Source: Acanthosepion lycidas
Lineage: Eukaryota; Mollusca; Cephalopoda; Sepiida; Sepiidae
Assembly: GCA_963932145.1 (NCBI GenBank)
Contig: OZ010611.1
Span: forward strand, 56,243,292-56,307,291
DNA: 64,000 nucleotides
Direction of reading: 5' to 3'
The notes below the pieces were generated by a model. It made no database searches. It was not told the DNA's origin and saw nothing but the letters and a program-made list of their open reading frames with translations. The stretch's first letter is position 1. Every line of letters begins with the position of its first letter. A program made the position numbers and the translations under genes. This document shows, piece after piece, positions 11,251-22,902 of this stretch.

Positions 11251-13260
11251 TCGTAGAAATGGAGTAGCGTGCAATGGTGTCGTCTCATACAACAGTGAGT
11301 TAGGAGAAAAAATTTGTGGGCACAAAATGGGTGATCAGTGGCTTATTCTCTGCTGTTTGTGCCTTGTCTTTAGCTTTTTCTTCTATATATAACTTTATGT
11401 ATAGGCTAGGCCCTTTTCTAAATCTTGGTTGAAATTATTTTTCATTCTAATTCCTAGAAATGGAGTAGTGAGCAATGGTGTCGTCTCATACAACAGTGAG
11501 TCAGGAGTAAAAATTTGTGGGCACAAAATGGGTGATCAGTGTCTTATTCTCTGCTGTTTGTGCCTTGTCTTTAGCTTTTTCTTCTATATTTAACTTTATG
11601 TAGAGGCTAGGCACATTTCTAAATCTTGGTTGAAATTATTTTTCATTCTAATTCATAGAAATGGAGTAGCATGCAATGGTGTCGTCTCATACAACAGTGA
11701 GTTAGGAGAAAAAATTTGTGGGCACAAAATGGGTGATCAGTGTCTTATTCTCTTCTGTTTGTGCCTTGTCTTTAGCTTTTTCTTCTATATTTAACTTTAT
11801 GTAGAGGCTAGGCCCCCCTCTAAATCTTGGTTGAAATTATTTTTCATTCTAATTCATAGAAATGGAGTAACGTGCAATTGTGTCGTCTCATACAACAGTG
11901 AGTTAGGAGAAAAAATTTGTGCGCACAAAATGGGTGATCAGTGTCTTATTCTCTTCTGTTTGTGCCTTGTCTTTAGCTTTTTCTTCTATATTTAACTTTA
12001 TGTAGAGGGTAGGCCCCCCTATAAATCTTGGTTGAAATTATTTTTCATTCTAATTAATAGAAATGGAGTAGCGTGCAATGGTGTCATCTCATACAACAGT
12101 GAGTTAGGAGAAAAAATTTGTGGGCACAAAATGGGTGATCAGTGGCTTATTCTCTGCTGTTTGTGCCTTGTCTTTAGCTTTTTCTTCTATATATAACTTT
12201 ATGTATAGGCTAGGCCCTTTTCTAAATCTTGGTTGAAATTATTTTCATTCTAATTCCTAGAAATGGAGTAGCGAGCAATGGTGTCGTCTCATACAACAGT
12301 GAGTTAGGAGTAAAAATTTGTGGGCACAAAATGGGTGATCAGTGTCTTATTCTCTGCTGTTTGTGCCTTGTCTTTAGCTTTTTCTTCTATATTTAACTTT
12401 ATGTAGAGGCTAGGCACCTTTCTAAATCTTGGTTGAAATTATTTTTCATTCTAATTCATAGAAATGGAGTAGCATGCAATGGTGTCGTCTCATACAACAG
12501 TGAGTTAGGAGAAAAAATTTGTGGGCACAAAATGGGTGATCAGTGTCTTATTCTCTTCTGTTTGTGCCTTGTCTTTAGCTTTTTCTTCTATATTTAACTT
12601 TATGTAGAGGCTAGGCCCCTTTCTAAATCTTGGTTGAAATTATTTTTCATTCTAATTAATAGAAATGGAGTAGCGTGCAATGGTGTCGTCTCATACAACA
12701 GTGAGTTAGGAGAAAAAATTTGTAGGCACAAAATGAGTGATCAGTGTCTTATTCTCTTCTGTTTGTGCCTTGTCTTTAGCTTTTTCTTCTATATTTAACT
12801 TTATGTAGAGGCTAGGCCCCCCTCTAAATCTTGGTTGAAATTATTTTTCATTCTAATTCATAGAAATGGAGTAACGTGCAATGGTGTCGTCTCATACAAC
12901 AGTGAGTTAGGAGAAAAAATTTGTGCGCACAAAATGGGTGATCAGTGGCTTATTCTCTGCTGTTTGTGCCTTGTCTTTAGCTTTTTCTTCTATATATAAC
13001 TTTATGTAGAGGGTAGGCCCTTTTCTAAATCTTGGTTGAAATTATTTTTCATTCTAATTCCTAGAAATGGAGTAGCGAGCAATGATGTCATCTCATACAA
13101 CAGTGAGTTAGGAGTAAAAATTTGTGGGCACAAAATGGGTGATCAGTGGCTTATTCTCTACTGTTTGTGCCTTGTCTTTAGCTTTTTCTTCTATATTTGA
13201 CATTATGTAGAGGCTAGGCCCCCCTCTAAATCTTGGTTGAAATTATTTTTCATTCTAATT
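11251..13260 (+). repeat. Local 4-monomer period (about 804 bp)
   Basis: The variant TATATAACTTTATG in place of TATATTTAACTTTATG occurs at 11,389, 12,193 and 12,996, spaced 804 and 803 bp. Each is followed by a TCCTAG monomer (11,452, 12,255, 13,059) with GAGTAAAAA. The ATGCAATGG type follows in the first two units. The third unit breaks off within the TCCTAG monomer, which continues as a TTGACATTATG type. The pair of marker monomers also exists at 603 and 804. Confidence 0.8.
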
Positions 13261-13460
13261 CATAGAAATGTAGTAGCGTGCAATGGTGTCGTCTCATACA
13301 ACAGTGAGTTAGTAGAAAGAATTTGTGGGCACAAAATGGGTGATCAGTGTCTTATTCTCTTCTGTTTGTGCCTTGTCTTTAGCTTTTTCTTCTATATTTA
13401 ACTTTATGTAGAGGCTAGGCCCCTTTATAAAACTTGGTTGAAATTATTTTTCATTCTAAT

Positions 13461-14264
13461 TCATAGAAATGGAGTAGCGTGCAATGGTGTCGTCTCATAT
13501 ACAAGTGAGTTAGGAGAAAAAATTTGTGGGCACAAAATGGGAGATCAGTGTCTTATTCCGTGCTGTTTGTGCCTTGTCTTTAGCTTTTTCTTCTATATTT
13601 AACTTTATGTAGAGGCTAGGCCCCTTTCTAAATCTTGGTTGAAATTATTTTTCATTCTAATTCATAGAAATGGAGTAGCGTGCAATGGTGCCGTCTCATA
13701 CAACAGTGAGTTAGGAGAAAAAATTTGTTGGCACAAAATGGGTGATCAGTGTCTTATTCTCTTCTCTTTGTGCCTTGTCTTTAGCTTTTTCTTCTATATT
13801 TAACTTTATGTAGAGGCTAGGCCCCCCTCTAAATCTTGGTTGAAATTATTTTTCATTCTAATTCATAGAAATGGAGTAGCGTGCAATGGTGTCGTCTCAT
13901 ACAACAGTGAGTTAGTAGAAAGAATTTGTGGGCACAAAATGGGTGATCAGTGTCTTATTCTCTTCTGTTTGTGCCTTGTCTTTAGCTTTTTCTTCTATAT
14001 TTAACTTTATGTAGAGGCTAGGCCCCTTTCTAAATCTTGGTTGAAATTATTTTTCATTCTAATTCATAGAAATGGAGTAGCGTGCAATGGTGTCGTCTCA
14101 TACACCAGTGAGTTAGGAGAAAAAATTTGTGGGCACAAAATGGGTGATCAGTGTCTTATTCCCTGCTGTTTGTGCCTTGTCTTTAGCTTTTTCTTCTATA
14201 TTTAACTTTATGTAGATGCTAGGCCCCTTTCTAAATCTTGGTTGAAATTATTTTTCATTCTAAT
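13461..14264 (+). repeat. 4-monomer segment copied at 1,407-2,210
   Basis: The four monomers match those at 1407, 1608, 1809 and 2010 in order and in private markers: CATATAC with GGGAGATCAG and TTCCGTGCTG, then GTGCCGTC with TCTCTTTG, then GTTAGTAGAAAG, then CATACACCAG with TTCCCTGCTG. The offset is 12,054 bp, or 60 monomers less six bases. A third related copy of part of the segment lies at about 34,160-34,700. It indicates a segmental duplication within the array. Confidence 0.85.
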
Positions 14265-16472
14265 TCATAGAAATGGAGTAGCGTGCAATGGTGTCGTCTC
14301 ATACAACAGCGAGTGAAGAGAAAAAATTTGTGGGCACAAAATGGGTGATCAGTGTCTTATTCTCTGCTGTTTGTGCCTTGTCTTTAGCTTTTTCTTCGAT
14401 ATTTAACTTTTTGTAGAGGCTAGGCCCCTTTCTAAATCTTGGTTGAAATTATTTTTCATTCTAATTCATAGAAATGGAGTAGCGTGCAAAGGTGTCGTCT
14501 CATACACCAGTGAGTTAGGTGAAAAAATTTGTGGGCACAAAATGGGTGATCAGTGTCTTATTCTCTGCTGTTTGTGCCTTGTCTTTAGCTTTTTCTTCTA
14601 TATTTAACTTTATGTAGAGGCTAGGCCCCTTTCTAAATCTTGGTTGAAATTATTTTTCATTCTAATTCATAGAAATCGAGTAGCGTGCAATGGTGTCGTC
14701 ATACAACAGTGAGTGAAGAGAAAAAATTTGTGGGCACAAAATGGGTGATCAGTGTTTATTCTCTGCTGTTTGCGCCTTGTCTTTAGCTTTTTCTTCTATA
14801 TTTAACTTTATGTAGAGGCTAGGCCCCTTTCTAAATCTTGGTTGAAATTATTTTTCATTCTAATTCATAGAAATGGAGTAGCGAGCAATGGTGTCGTCTC
14901 ATACAACAGTGAGTTAGGAGAAAAAATTTGTGGGCACAAAATGGGTGATCAGTGTCTTATTCTCTTCTGTTTGTGCCTTGTCTTTAGCTTTTTCTTCTAT
15001 ATTTAACTTTATGTAGAGGCTAGGCCCCCCTCTAAATCTTGGTTGAAATTATTTTTCATTCTAATACATAGAAATGGAGTAACGTGCAATGGTGTCGTCT
15101 CATACAACAGTGAGTTAGGAGAAAAAATTTGTGCGCACAAAATGGGTGATCAGTGTCTTATTCTCTTCTGTTTGTGCCTTGTCTTTAGCTTTTTCTTCTA
15201 TATTTAACTTTATGTAGAGGCTAGGCCCCCCTATAAATCTTGGTTGAAATTATTTTTCATTCTAATTAATAGAAATGGAGTAGCGTGCAATGGTGTAATC
15301 TCATACAACAGTGAGTTAGGAGAAAAAACTTTGTGGGCACAAAATGGGTGATCAGTGTCTTATTCTCTTCTGTTTGTGCCTTGTCTTTAGCTTTTTCTTC
15401 TATATTTGACATTATGTAGAGGCTAGGCCCCCCTCTAAATCTTGGTTGAAATTATTTTTCATTCTAATTCATAGAAATGTAGTAGCGTGCAATGGTGTCG
15501 TCTCATACAACAGTGAGTTAGGAGAAAAAATTTGTTGGCACAAAATGGGTGATTAGTGTCTTATTCTCTTCTGTTTGTGCCTTGTCTTTAGCTTTTTCTT
15601 CTATATTTAACTTTATGTAGAGGCTAGGACCCCCTCTAAATCTTGGTTGAAATTATTTTTCATTCTAATTCGTAGAAATGGATTAGCGTGCAATGGTGTC
15701 GTCTCATACAACAGTGAGTTAGGAGAAAAAATTTGTGGGCACAAAATGGGTGATCAGTGTCTTATTCTTTCTGTTTGTGCCTTGTCTTTAGATTTTTCTT
15801 CTATATTTAACTTTATGTAGAGGCTAGGCCCCTTTCTAAATCTTGGTTGAAATTATTTTTCATTCTAATTCATAGAAATGGAGTAGCGTGCAATGGTGTC
15901 GTCTCATACAACAGTGAGTTAGGAGAAAAAATTTGTGGGCACAAAATGAGTGATCAGTGTCTTATTCTCTTCTGTTTGTGCCTTGTCTTTAGCTTTTTCT
16001 TCTATATTTAACTTTATGTAGAGGCTAGGCCCTCCTCTAAATCTTGGTTGAAATTATTTTTCATTCTAATTCATAGAAATGGAGTAGCGTGCAATGGTGT
16101 CGTCTCATACAACAGTGAGTTAGGAGAAAAAATTTGTGGGCAGAAAATGGGTGATCAGTGTCTTATTCTCTTCTGTTTGTGCCTTGTCTTTAGCTTTTTC
16201 TTCTATATTTAACTTTATGTAGAGGTTAGGCCCCTTTCTATATCTTGGTTGAAATTATTTTTCATTCTAATTAATAGAAATGGAGTAGCGTGCAATGGTG
16301 TCGGCTCATACAACAGTGAGTTAGGAGAAAAAATTTGTGGGCACAAAATGAGTGATCAGTGTCTTATTCTCTTCTGTTTGTGCCTTGTCTTTAGCTTTTT
16401 CTTCTATATTTAACTTTATGTAGAGGCTAGACCCCCCTCTAAATCTTGGTTGAAATTATTTTTCATTCTGAT

Positions 16473-19400
16473 TCATAGAAATGGAGTAACGTGCAATGGT
16501 GTCGTCTGATATAACAGTGATTTAGGAGAAAAAATTTGTGCGCACAAAATGGGTGATCACTGTCTTATTCTCTTCTGTTTGTGCCTTGTCTTTAGCTTTT
16601 TCTTCTATATTTAACTTTATGTAGAGGCTAGGCCCCCCTCTAAATCTTGGTTGAAATTATTTTTCATTCTAATTCATAGAAATGGAGTAGCATGCAATGG
16701 TGTCGTCTCATACAACAGTGAATTAGGAGAAAAGATTTGTGGGCACAAAATGGGTGATCAGTGTCTTATGCTCTTCTGTTTGTGCCTTGTCTTTAGCTTT
16801 TTCTTCTATATTTAACATTATGTAGAGGCTAGGCCCCCCACTAAATCTTGGTTGAAATTATTTTTCATTCTAATTCATAGAAATGTAGTAGCGTGCAATG
16901 GTGTCGTCTCATACAACAGTGAGTTAGGAGAAAAAATTTGTGGGCACAAAATGGGTGATCAGTGTCTTATTCTCTTCTGTTTGTGCCTTGTCTTTAGCTT
17001 TTTCTTCTATAATTAACATTATGTAGAGTCTAGGCACACCTCTAAATCTTGGTTGAAATTATTTTTCATTCTAATTCATAGAAATGGAGTAACGTGCAAT
17101 GGTGTCGTCTCATACAACAGTGAGTTAGGAGAAAAAATTTGTGCGCACAAAATGGGTGATCAGTGTCTTATTCTCTTCTGTTTGTGCCTTGTCTTTAGCT
17201 TTTTCTTCTATATTTAACTTTATGTAGAGGCTAGGCCCCCCTATAAATCTTGGTTGAAATTATTTTTCATTCTAATTCATAGAAATGGAGTAGCGTGCAA
17301 TGATGTCGTCTCATACAACAGTGAGTTAGGAGAAAAAATTTGTTGGCACAAAATGGGTGATCAGTGTCTTATTCTCTGCTGTTTGTGCCTTGTCTTTAGC
17401 TTTTTCTTCTATATTTAACTTTATGTAGAGGCTAGGCACCTTTCTAAATCTTGGTTGAAATTATTTTTCATTGTAATTCATAGAAATGGAGTAGCGTGCA
17501 ATGGTGTCGTCTCATACAACAGTGAGTTAGGAGAAAAAATTTGTGGGCACAAAATGAGTGATCAGTGTCTTATTCTCTTCTGTTTGTGCCTTGTCTTTAG
17601 CTTTTTCTTCTATATTTAAGTTTATGTAGAGGCTAGACCCCCCTCTAAATCTTGGTTGAAATTATTTTTCATTCTAATTCATAGAAATGGAGTAACGTGC
17701 AATGGTGTCGTCTCATATAACAGTGAGTTAGGAGAAAAAATTTGTGCGCACAAAATGGGTGATCAGTGTCTTATTCTCTTCTGTTTCTGCCTTGTCTTTA
17801 GCTTTTTCTTCTATATTTAACTTTATGTAGAGGCTTGGCCCCTTTTTAAATCTTGGTTGAAATTATTTTTCATTCTAATTCATAGAAATGCAGTAGCGTG
17901 CAATGGTGTCGTCTCATACAACAGTGAGTTAGGAGAAAAAATTTGTGGGCACAAAATGGGTGATTAGTGACTTATTCTTTTCTGTTTGGGCCTTGTCTTT
18001 AGCTTTTCCTTCTATATGTAACTTTATGTAGAGGCTAGGCCCCCGTCTAAATCTTGGTTGAAATTATTTTTCATTCTAATTCATAGAAATGTAGTAGCGT
18101 GCAATTGTGTCGTCTCATACAACAGTGAGTTAGTAGAAAAATTTGTGGGCACAAAATGGGTGATCAGTGTCTTATTCTCTTCTGTTTGTGCCTTGTCTTT
18201 AGCTTTTTCTTCTATATTTAACTTTAAGTAGAGGCTAGGCCCCCCTCAAAATCTTGGTTGAAATTATTTTTCATTCTAATTAATAGAAATGTAGTAGCGT
18301 GCAATGGTGTCGTCTCATACAACAGTGAGTTAGGAGAAAAAATTTGTGCGCACAAAATGGGTGATCAGTGTCTTATTCTTTTCTGTTTGTGCCTTGTCTT
18401 TAGCTTTTTCTTCTATATTTAACTTTATGTAGAGGCTAGGCCTCTTTCTAAATCTTGGTTGAAATTATTTTTCATTCTAATTCATAGAAATGGAGTAGCG
18501 TGCAATTGTATCGTCTCATACAACAGTGAGTTCGGTGAAAAAATTTGTGGGCACAAAATGGGTGATCAGTGTCTTATTCTCTTCTGTTTGTGCCTTGTCT
18601 TTAGCTTTTTCTTCTATATTTAACTTTATGTAGAGGCTAGGCCCCTTTCTAAATCTTGGTTGAAATTATTTTTCATTCTAATTCATAGAAATGGAGTAGC
18701 GTGCAATGGTGTCGTCTCATACAACAGTGAGTTAGGAGAAAAAATTTGTGGGCACAAAATGGGTGATCAGTGACTTATTCTCTTCTGTTTGTGCCTTGTC
18801 TTTAGCTTTTTCTTCTATATTTAACTTTATGTAGAGGCTAGGCACCTTTCTAAATCTTGGTTGAAATTATTTTTCATTCTAATTCATAGAAATGGAGTAG
18901 CGTGCAATGGTGTCGTCTCATACAACAGTGAGTTAGGAGAAAAAATTTGTGGGCACAAAATGAGTGATCAGTGTCTTATTCTCTTCTGTTTGTGCCTTGT
19001 CTTTAGCTTTTTCTTCTATATTTAACTTTATGTAGAGGCTAGACCCCCCTTTAAATCTTGGTTGAAATTATTTTTCATTCTAATTCATAGAAATGGAGTA
19101 ACGTGCAATGGTGTCGTCTGATATAACAGTGAGTTAGGAGAAAAAATTTGTGCGCACAAAATGGGTGATCACTGTCTTATTCTCTTCTGTTTGTGCCTTG
19201 TCTTTAGCTTTTTCTTCTATATTTAACTTTATGTAGAGGCTAGGCCCCCCTCTAAATCTTGGTTGAAATTATTTTTCATTCTAATTCATAGAAATGGAGT
19301 AGCATGCAATGGTGTCGTCTCATACAACAGTGAATTAGGAGAAAAGATTTGTGGGCACAAAATGGGTGATCAGTGTCTTATGCTCTTCTGTTTGTGCCTT

Positions 19401-19888
19401 GTCTTTAGCTTTTTCTTCTATATTTAACATTATGTAGAGGCTAGGCCCCCCACTAAATCTTGGTTGAAATTATTTTTCATTCTAATTCATAGAAATGTAG
19501 TAGCGTGCAATGGTGTCGTCTCATACAACAATGAGTTAGGAGAAAAAATTTGTTGGCACAAAATGGGTGATCAGTGTCTTATTCTCTTCTGTTTGTGCCT
19601 TGTCTTTAGCTTTTTCTTCTATATTTAACTTTATGTAGAGGCTAGGCCCCCCTCTAAATCTTGGTTGAAATTATTTTTCATTGTAATTCGTAGAAATGGA
19701 GTAGCGTGCAATGGTGTCGTCTCATACAACAGTGAGTTAGGAGAAAAAATTTGTGGGCACAAAATGGGTGATCAGTGGCTTATTCTCTGCTGTTTGTGCC
19801 TTGTCTTTAGCTTTTTCTTCTATATTTAACTTTATGTAGAGGCTAGGCCTTCCTCTAAATCTTGGTCGAAATTATTTTTCATTCTAAT
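16473..19888 (+). repeat. Long HOR unit 0 (17 monomers)
   Basis: It starts with the GTCTGATATAAC/GATCACTGTC monomer and runs to the TTGGTCGAAATT monomer before 19,889. The fourth monomer (about 16,875) begins like the TGTAGTAGCG type but ends with ATAATTAACATTATG and GGCACACCTC, the tail of another type, so it is a fusion. Only one copy of the GCTTGGCCCC / ATGCAGTAG pair is present, against two in later units. Confidence 0.85.
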
Positions 19889-22800
19889 TCAAAGAAATGG
19901 AGTAGCGTGCAATGATGTCGTCTCATACATCTGTGAGTTAGGAGAAAAAATTTGTGTGCACAAAATGGGTGATCAGTGTCTTATTCTCTTCTGTTTGTAC
20001 CTTGTCTTTACCTTTTTCTTCTATATTTAACATTATGTAGATGCTAGGCCCCTTTCTAAATCTTGGTTGAAATTATTTTTCATTCTAATTCATAGAAATG
20101 GAGTAGCATGCAATGGTCTCGTCTCATACAACAGTGAGTTAGGAGAAAAAATTTGTGGGCACAAAATGGGTGATCAGTGTCTTATTCTCTTCTGTTTGTG
20201 CCTTGTCTTTAGCTTTTTCTTCTATAATTAACATTATGTAGAGGCTAGGCACCCCTCTAAATCTTGGTTGAAATTATTTTTCATTCTAATTCATAGAAAT
20301 GGAGTAACGTGCAATGGTGTCGTCTCATACAACAGTGAGTTAGGAGAAAAAATTTGTGCGCACAAAATGGGTGATCAGTGTCTTATTCTCTTCTGTTTGT
20401 GCCTTGTCTTTAGCTTTTTCTTCTATATTTAACTTTATGTAGAGGCTAGGCCCCCCTATAAATCTTGGTTGAAATTATTTTTCATTCTAATTCATAGAAA
20501 TGGAGTAGCGTGCAATGATGTCGTCTCATACAACAGTGAGTTTGGAGAAAAAATTTGTTGGCACAAAATGGGTGATCAGTGTCTTATTCTCTGCTGTTTG
20601 TGCCTTGTCTTTAGCTTTTTCTTCTATATTTAACTTTATGTAGAGGCTAGGCACCTTTCTAAATCTTGGTTGAAATTATTTTTCATTCTAATTCATAGAA
20701 ATGGAGTAGCGTGCAATGGTGTCGTCTCATACAACAGTGAGTTAGGAGAAAAAATTTGTGGGCACAAAATGAGTGATCAGTGTCTTATTCTCTTCTGTTT
20801 GTGCCTTGTCTTTAGCTTTTTCTTCTATATTTAAGTTTATGTAGAGGCTAGACCCCCCTCTAAATCTTGGTTGAAATTATTTTTCATTCTAATTCATAGA
20901 AATGGAGTAACGTGCAATGGTGTCGTCTCATATAACAGTGAGTTAGGAGAAAAAATTTGTGCGCACAAAATGGGTGATCAGTGTCTTATTCTCTTCTGTT
21001 TCTGCCTTGTCTTTAGCTTTTTCTTCTATATTTAACTTTATGTAGAGGCTTGGCCCCTTTTTAAATCTTGGTTGAAATTATTTTTCATTCTAATTCATAG
21101 AAATGCAGTAGCGTGCAATGGTGTCGTCTCATACAACAGTGAGTTAGGAGAAAAAATTTGTGGGCACAAAATGGGTGATTAGTGTCTTATTCTTTTCTGT
21201 TTGGGCCTTGTCTTTAGCTTTTCCTTCTATATTTAACTTTATGTAGAGGCTAGACCCCCCTCTAAATCTTGGTTGAAATTATTTTTCATTCTAATTCATA
21301 GAAATGGAGTAACGTGCAATGGTGTCGTCTCATATAACAGTGAGATAGGAGAAAAAATTTGTGCGCACAAAATGGGTGATCAGTGTCTTATTCTCTTCTG
21401 TTTCTGCCTTGTCTTTAGCTTTTTCTTCTATATTTAACTTTATGTAGAGGCTTGGCCCCTTTTTAAATCTTGGTTGAAATTATTTTTCATTCTAATTCAT
21501 AGAAATGCAGTAGCGTGCAATGGTGTCGTCTCATACAACAGTGAGTTAGGAGAAAAAATTTGTGGGCACAAAATGGGTGATTAGTGACTTATTCTTTTCT
21601 GTTTGGGCCTTGTCTTTAGCTTTTCCTTCTATATGTAACTTTATGTAGAGGCTAGGCCCCCGTCTAAATCTTGGTTGAAATTATTTTTCATTCTAATTCA
21701 TAGAAATGTAGTAGCGTGCAATTGTGTCGTCTCATACAACAGTGAGTTAGTAGAAAAATTTGTGGGCACAAAATGGGTGATCAGTGTCTTATTCTCTTCT
21801 GTTTGTGCCTTGTCTTTAGCTTTTTCTTCTATATTTAACTTTAAGTAGAGGCTAGGCCCCCCTCTAAATCTTGGTTGAAATTATTTTTCATTCTAATTAA
21901 TAGAAATGTAGTAGCGTGCAATGGTGTCGTCTCATACAACAGTGAGTTAGGAGAAAAAATTTGTGCGCACAAAATGGGTGATCAGTGTCTTATTCTCTTC
22001 TGTTTGTGCCTTGTCTTTAGCTTTTTCTTCTATATTTAACTTTATGTAGAGGCTAGGCCTCTTTCTAAATCTTGGTTGAAATTATTTTTCATTCTAATTC
22101 ATAGAAATGGAGTAGCGTGCAATTGTATCGTCTCATACAACAGTGAGTTCGGTGAAAAAATTTGTGGGCACAAAATGGGTGATCAGTGTCTTATTCTCTT
22201 CTGTTTGTGCCTTGTCTTTAGCTTTTTCTTCTATATTTAACTTTATGTAGAGGCTAGGCCCCTTTCTAAATCTTGGTTGAAATTATTTTTCATTCTAATT
22301 CATAGAAATGGAGTAGCGTGCAATGGTGTCGTCTCATACAACAGTGAGTTAGGAGAAAAAATTTGTGGGCACAAAATGGGTGATCAGTGACTTATTCTCT
22401 TCTGTTTGTGCCTTGTCTTTAGCTTTTTCTTCTATATTTAACTTTATGTAGAGGCTAGGCACCTTTCTAAATCTTGGTTGAAATTATTTTTCATTCTAAT
22501 TCATAGAAATGGAGTAGCGTGCAATGGTGTCGTCTCATACAACAGTGAGTTAGGAGAAAAAATTTGTGGGCACAAAATGAGTGATCAGTGTCTTATTCTC
22601 TTCTGTTTGTGCCTTGTCTTTAGCTTTTTCTTCTATATTTAACTTTATGTAGAGGCTAGACCCCCCTTTAAATCTTGGTTGAAATTATTTTTCATTCTAA
22701 TTCATAGAAATGGAGTAACGTGCAATGGTGTCGTCTGATATAACAGTGAGTTAGGAGAAAAAATTTGTGGGCACAAAATGGGTGATCAGTGGCTTATTCT

Positions 22801-22902
22801 CTGCTGTTTGTGCCTTGTCTTTAGCTTTTTCTTCTATATTTAACTTTATGTAGAGGCTAGGCCTTCCTCTAAATCTTGGTCGAAATTATTTTTCATTCTA
22901 AT
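19889..22902 (+). repeat. Long HOR unit 1 (15 monomers)
   Basis: It begins with the TCAAAGAAATGG monomer carrying CATACATCTG. The pair GCTTGGCCCC / ATGCAGTAG is doubled (20,890-21,690). The last monomer joins the head GTCTGATATAAC to a body with GTGGGC, TGGCTT and GGCCTTCC. Several monomers found between these types in unit 2 are therefore missing. Total length is 3,014 bp. Confidence 0.88.

Larger units (their letters stand above)
9038..16472 (+). repeat. Mosaic satellite block with short-range duplications
   Basis: About 37 monomers without one dominant HOR. The monomers at 9038 and 9239 (GGGCAAGAAATGG with CTTGTGTTTG, then ATTGGTGGGC) have near twins at 32,950 and 33,151. The monomer at 9440 carries a 4-bp duplication (GTAGGTAGCG). 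The GTGCAGTGG and ATAAGACAG types at 10,448-10,850 correspond to the first two monomers of the window. A further A-type monomer (TCGAG, AGTGTTTATT) stands alone at 14,667. The block reads as a patchwork of segments found elsewhere in the array. Confidence 0.8.
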
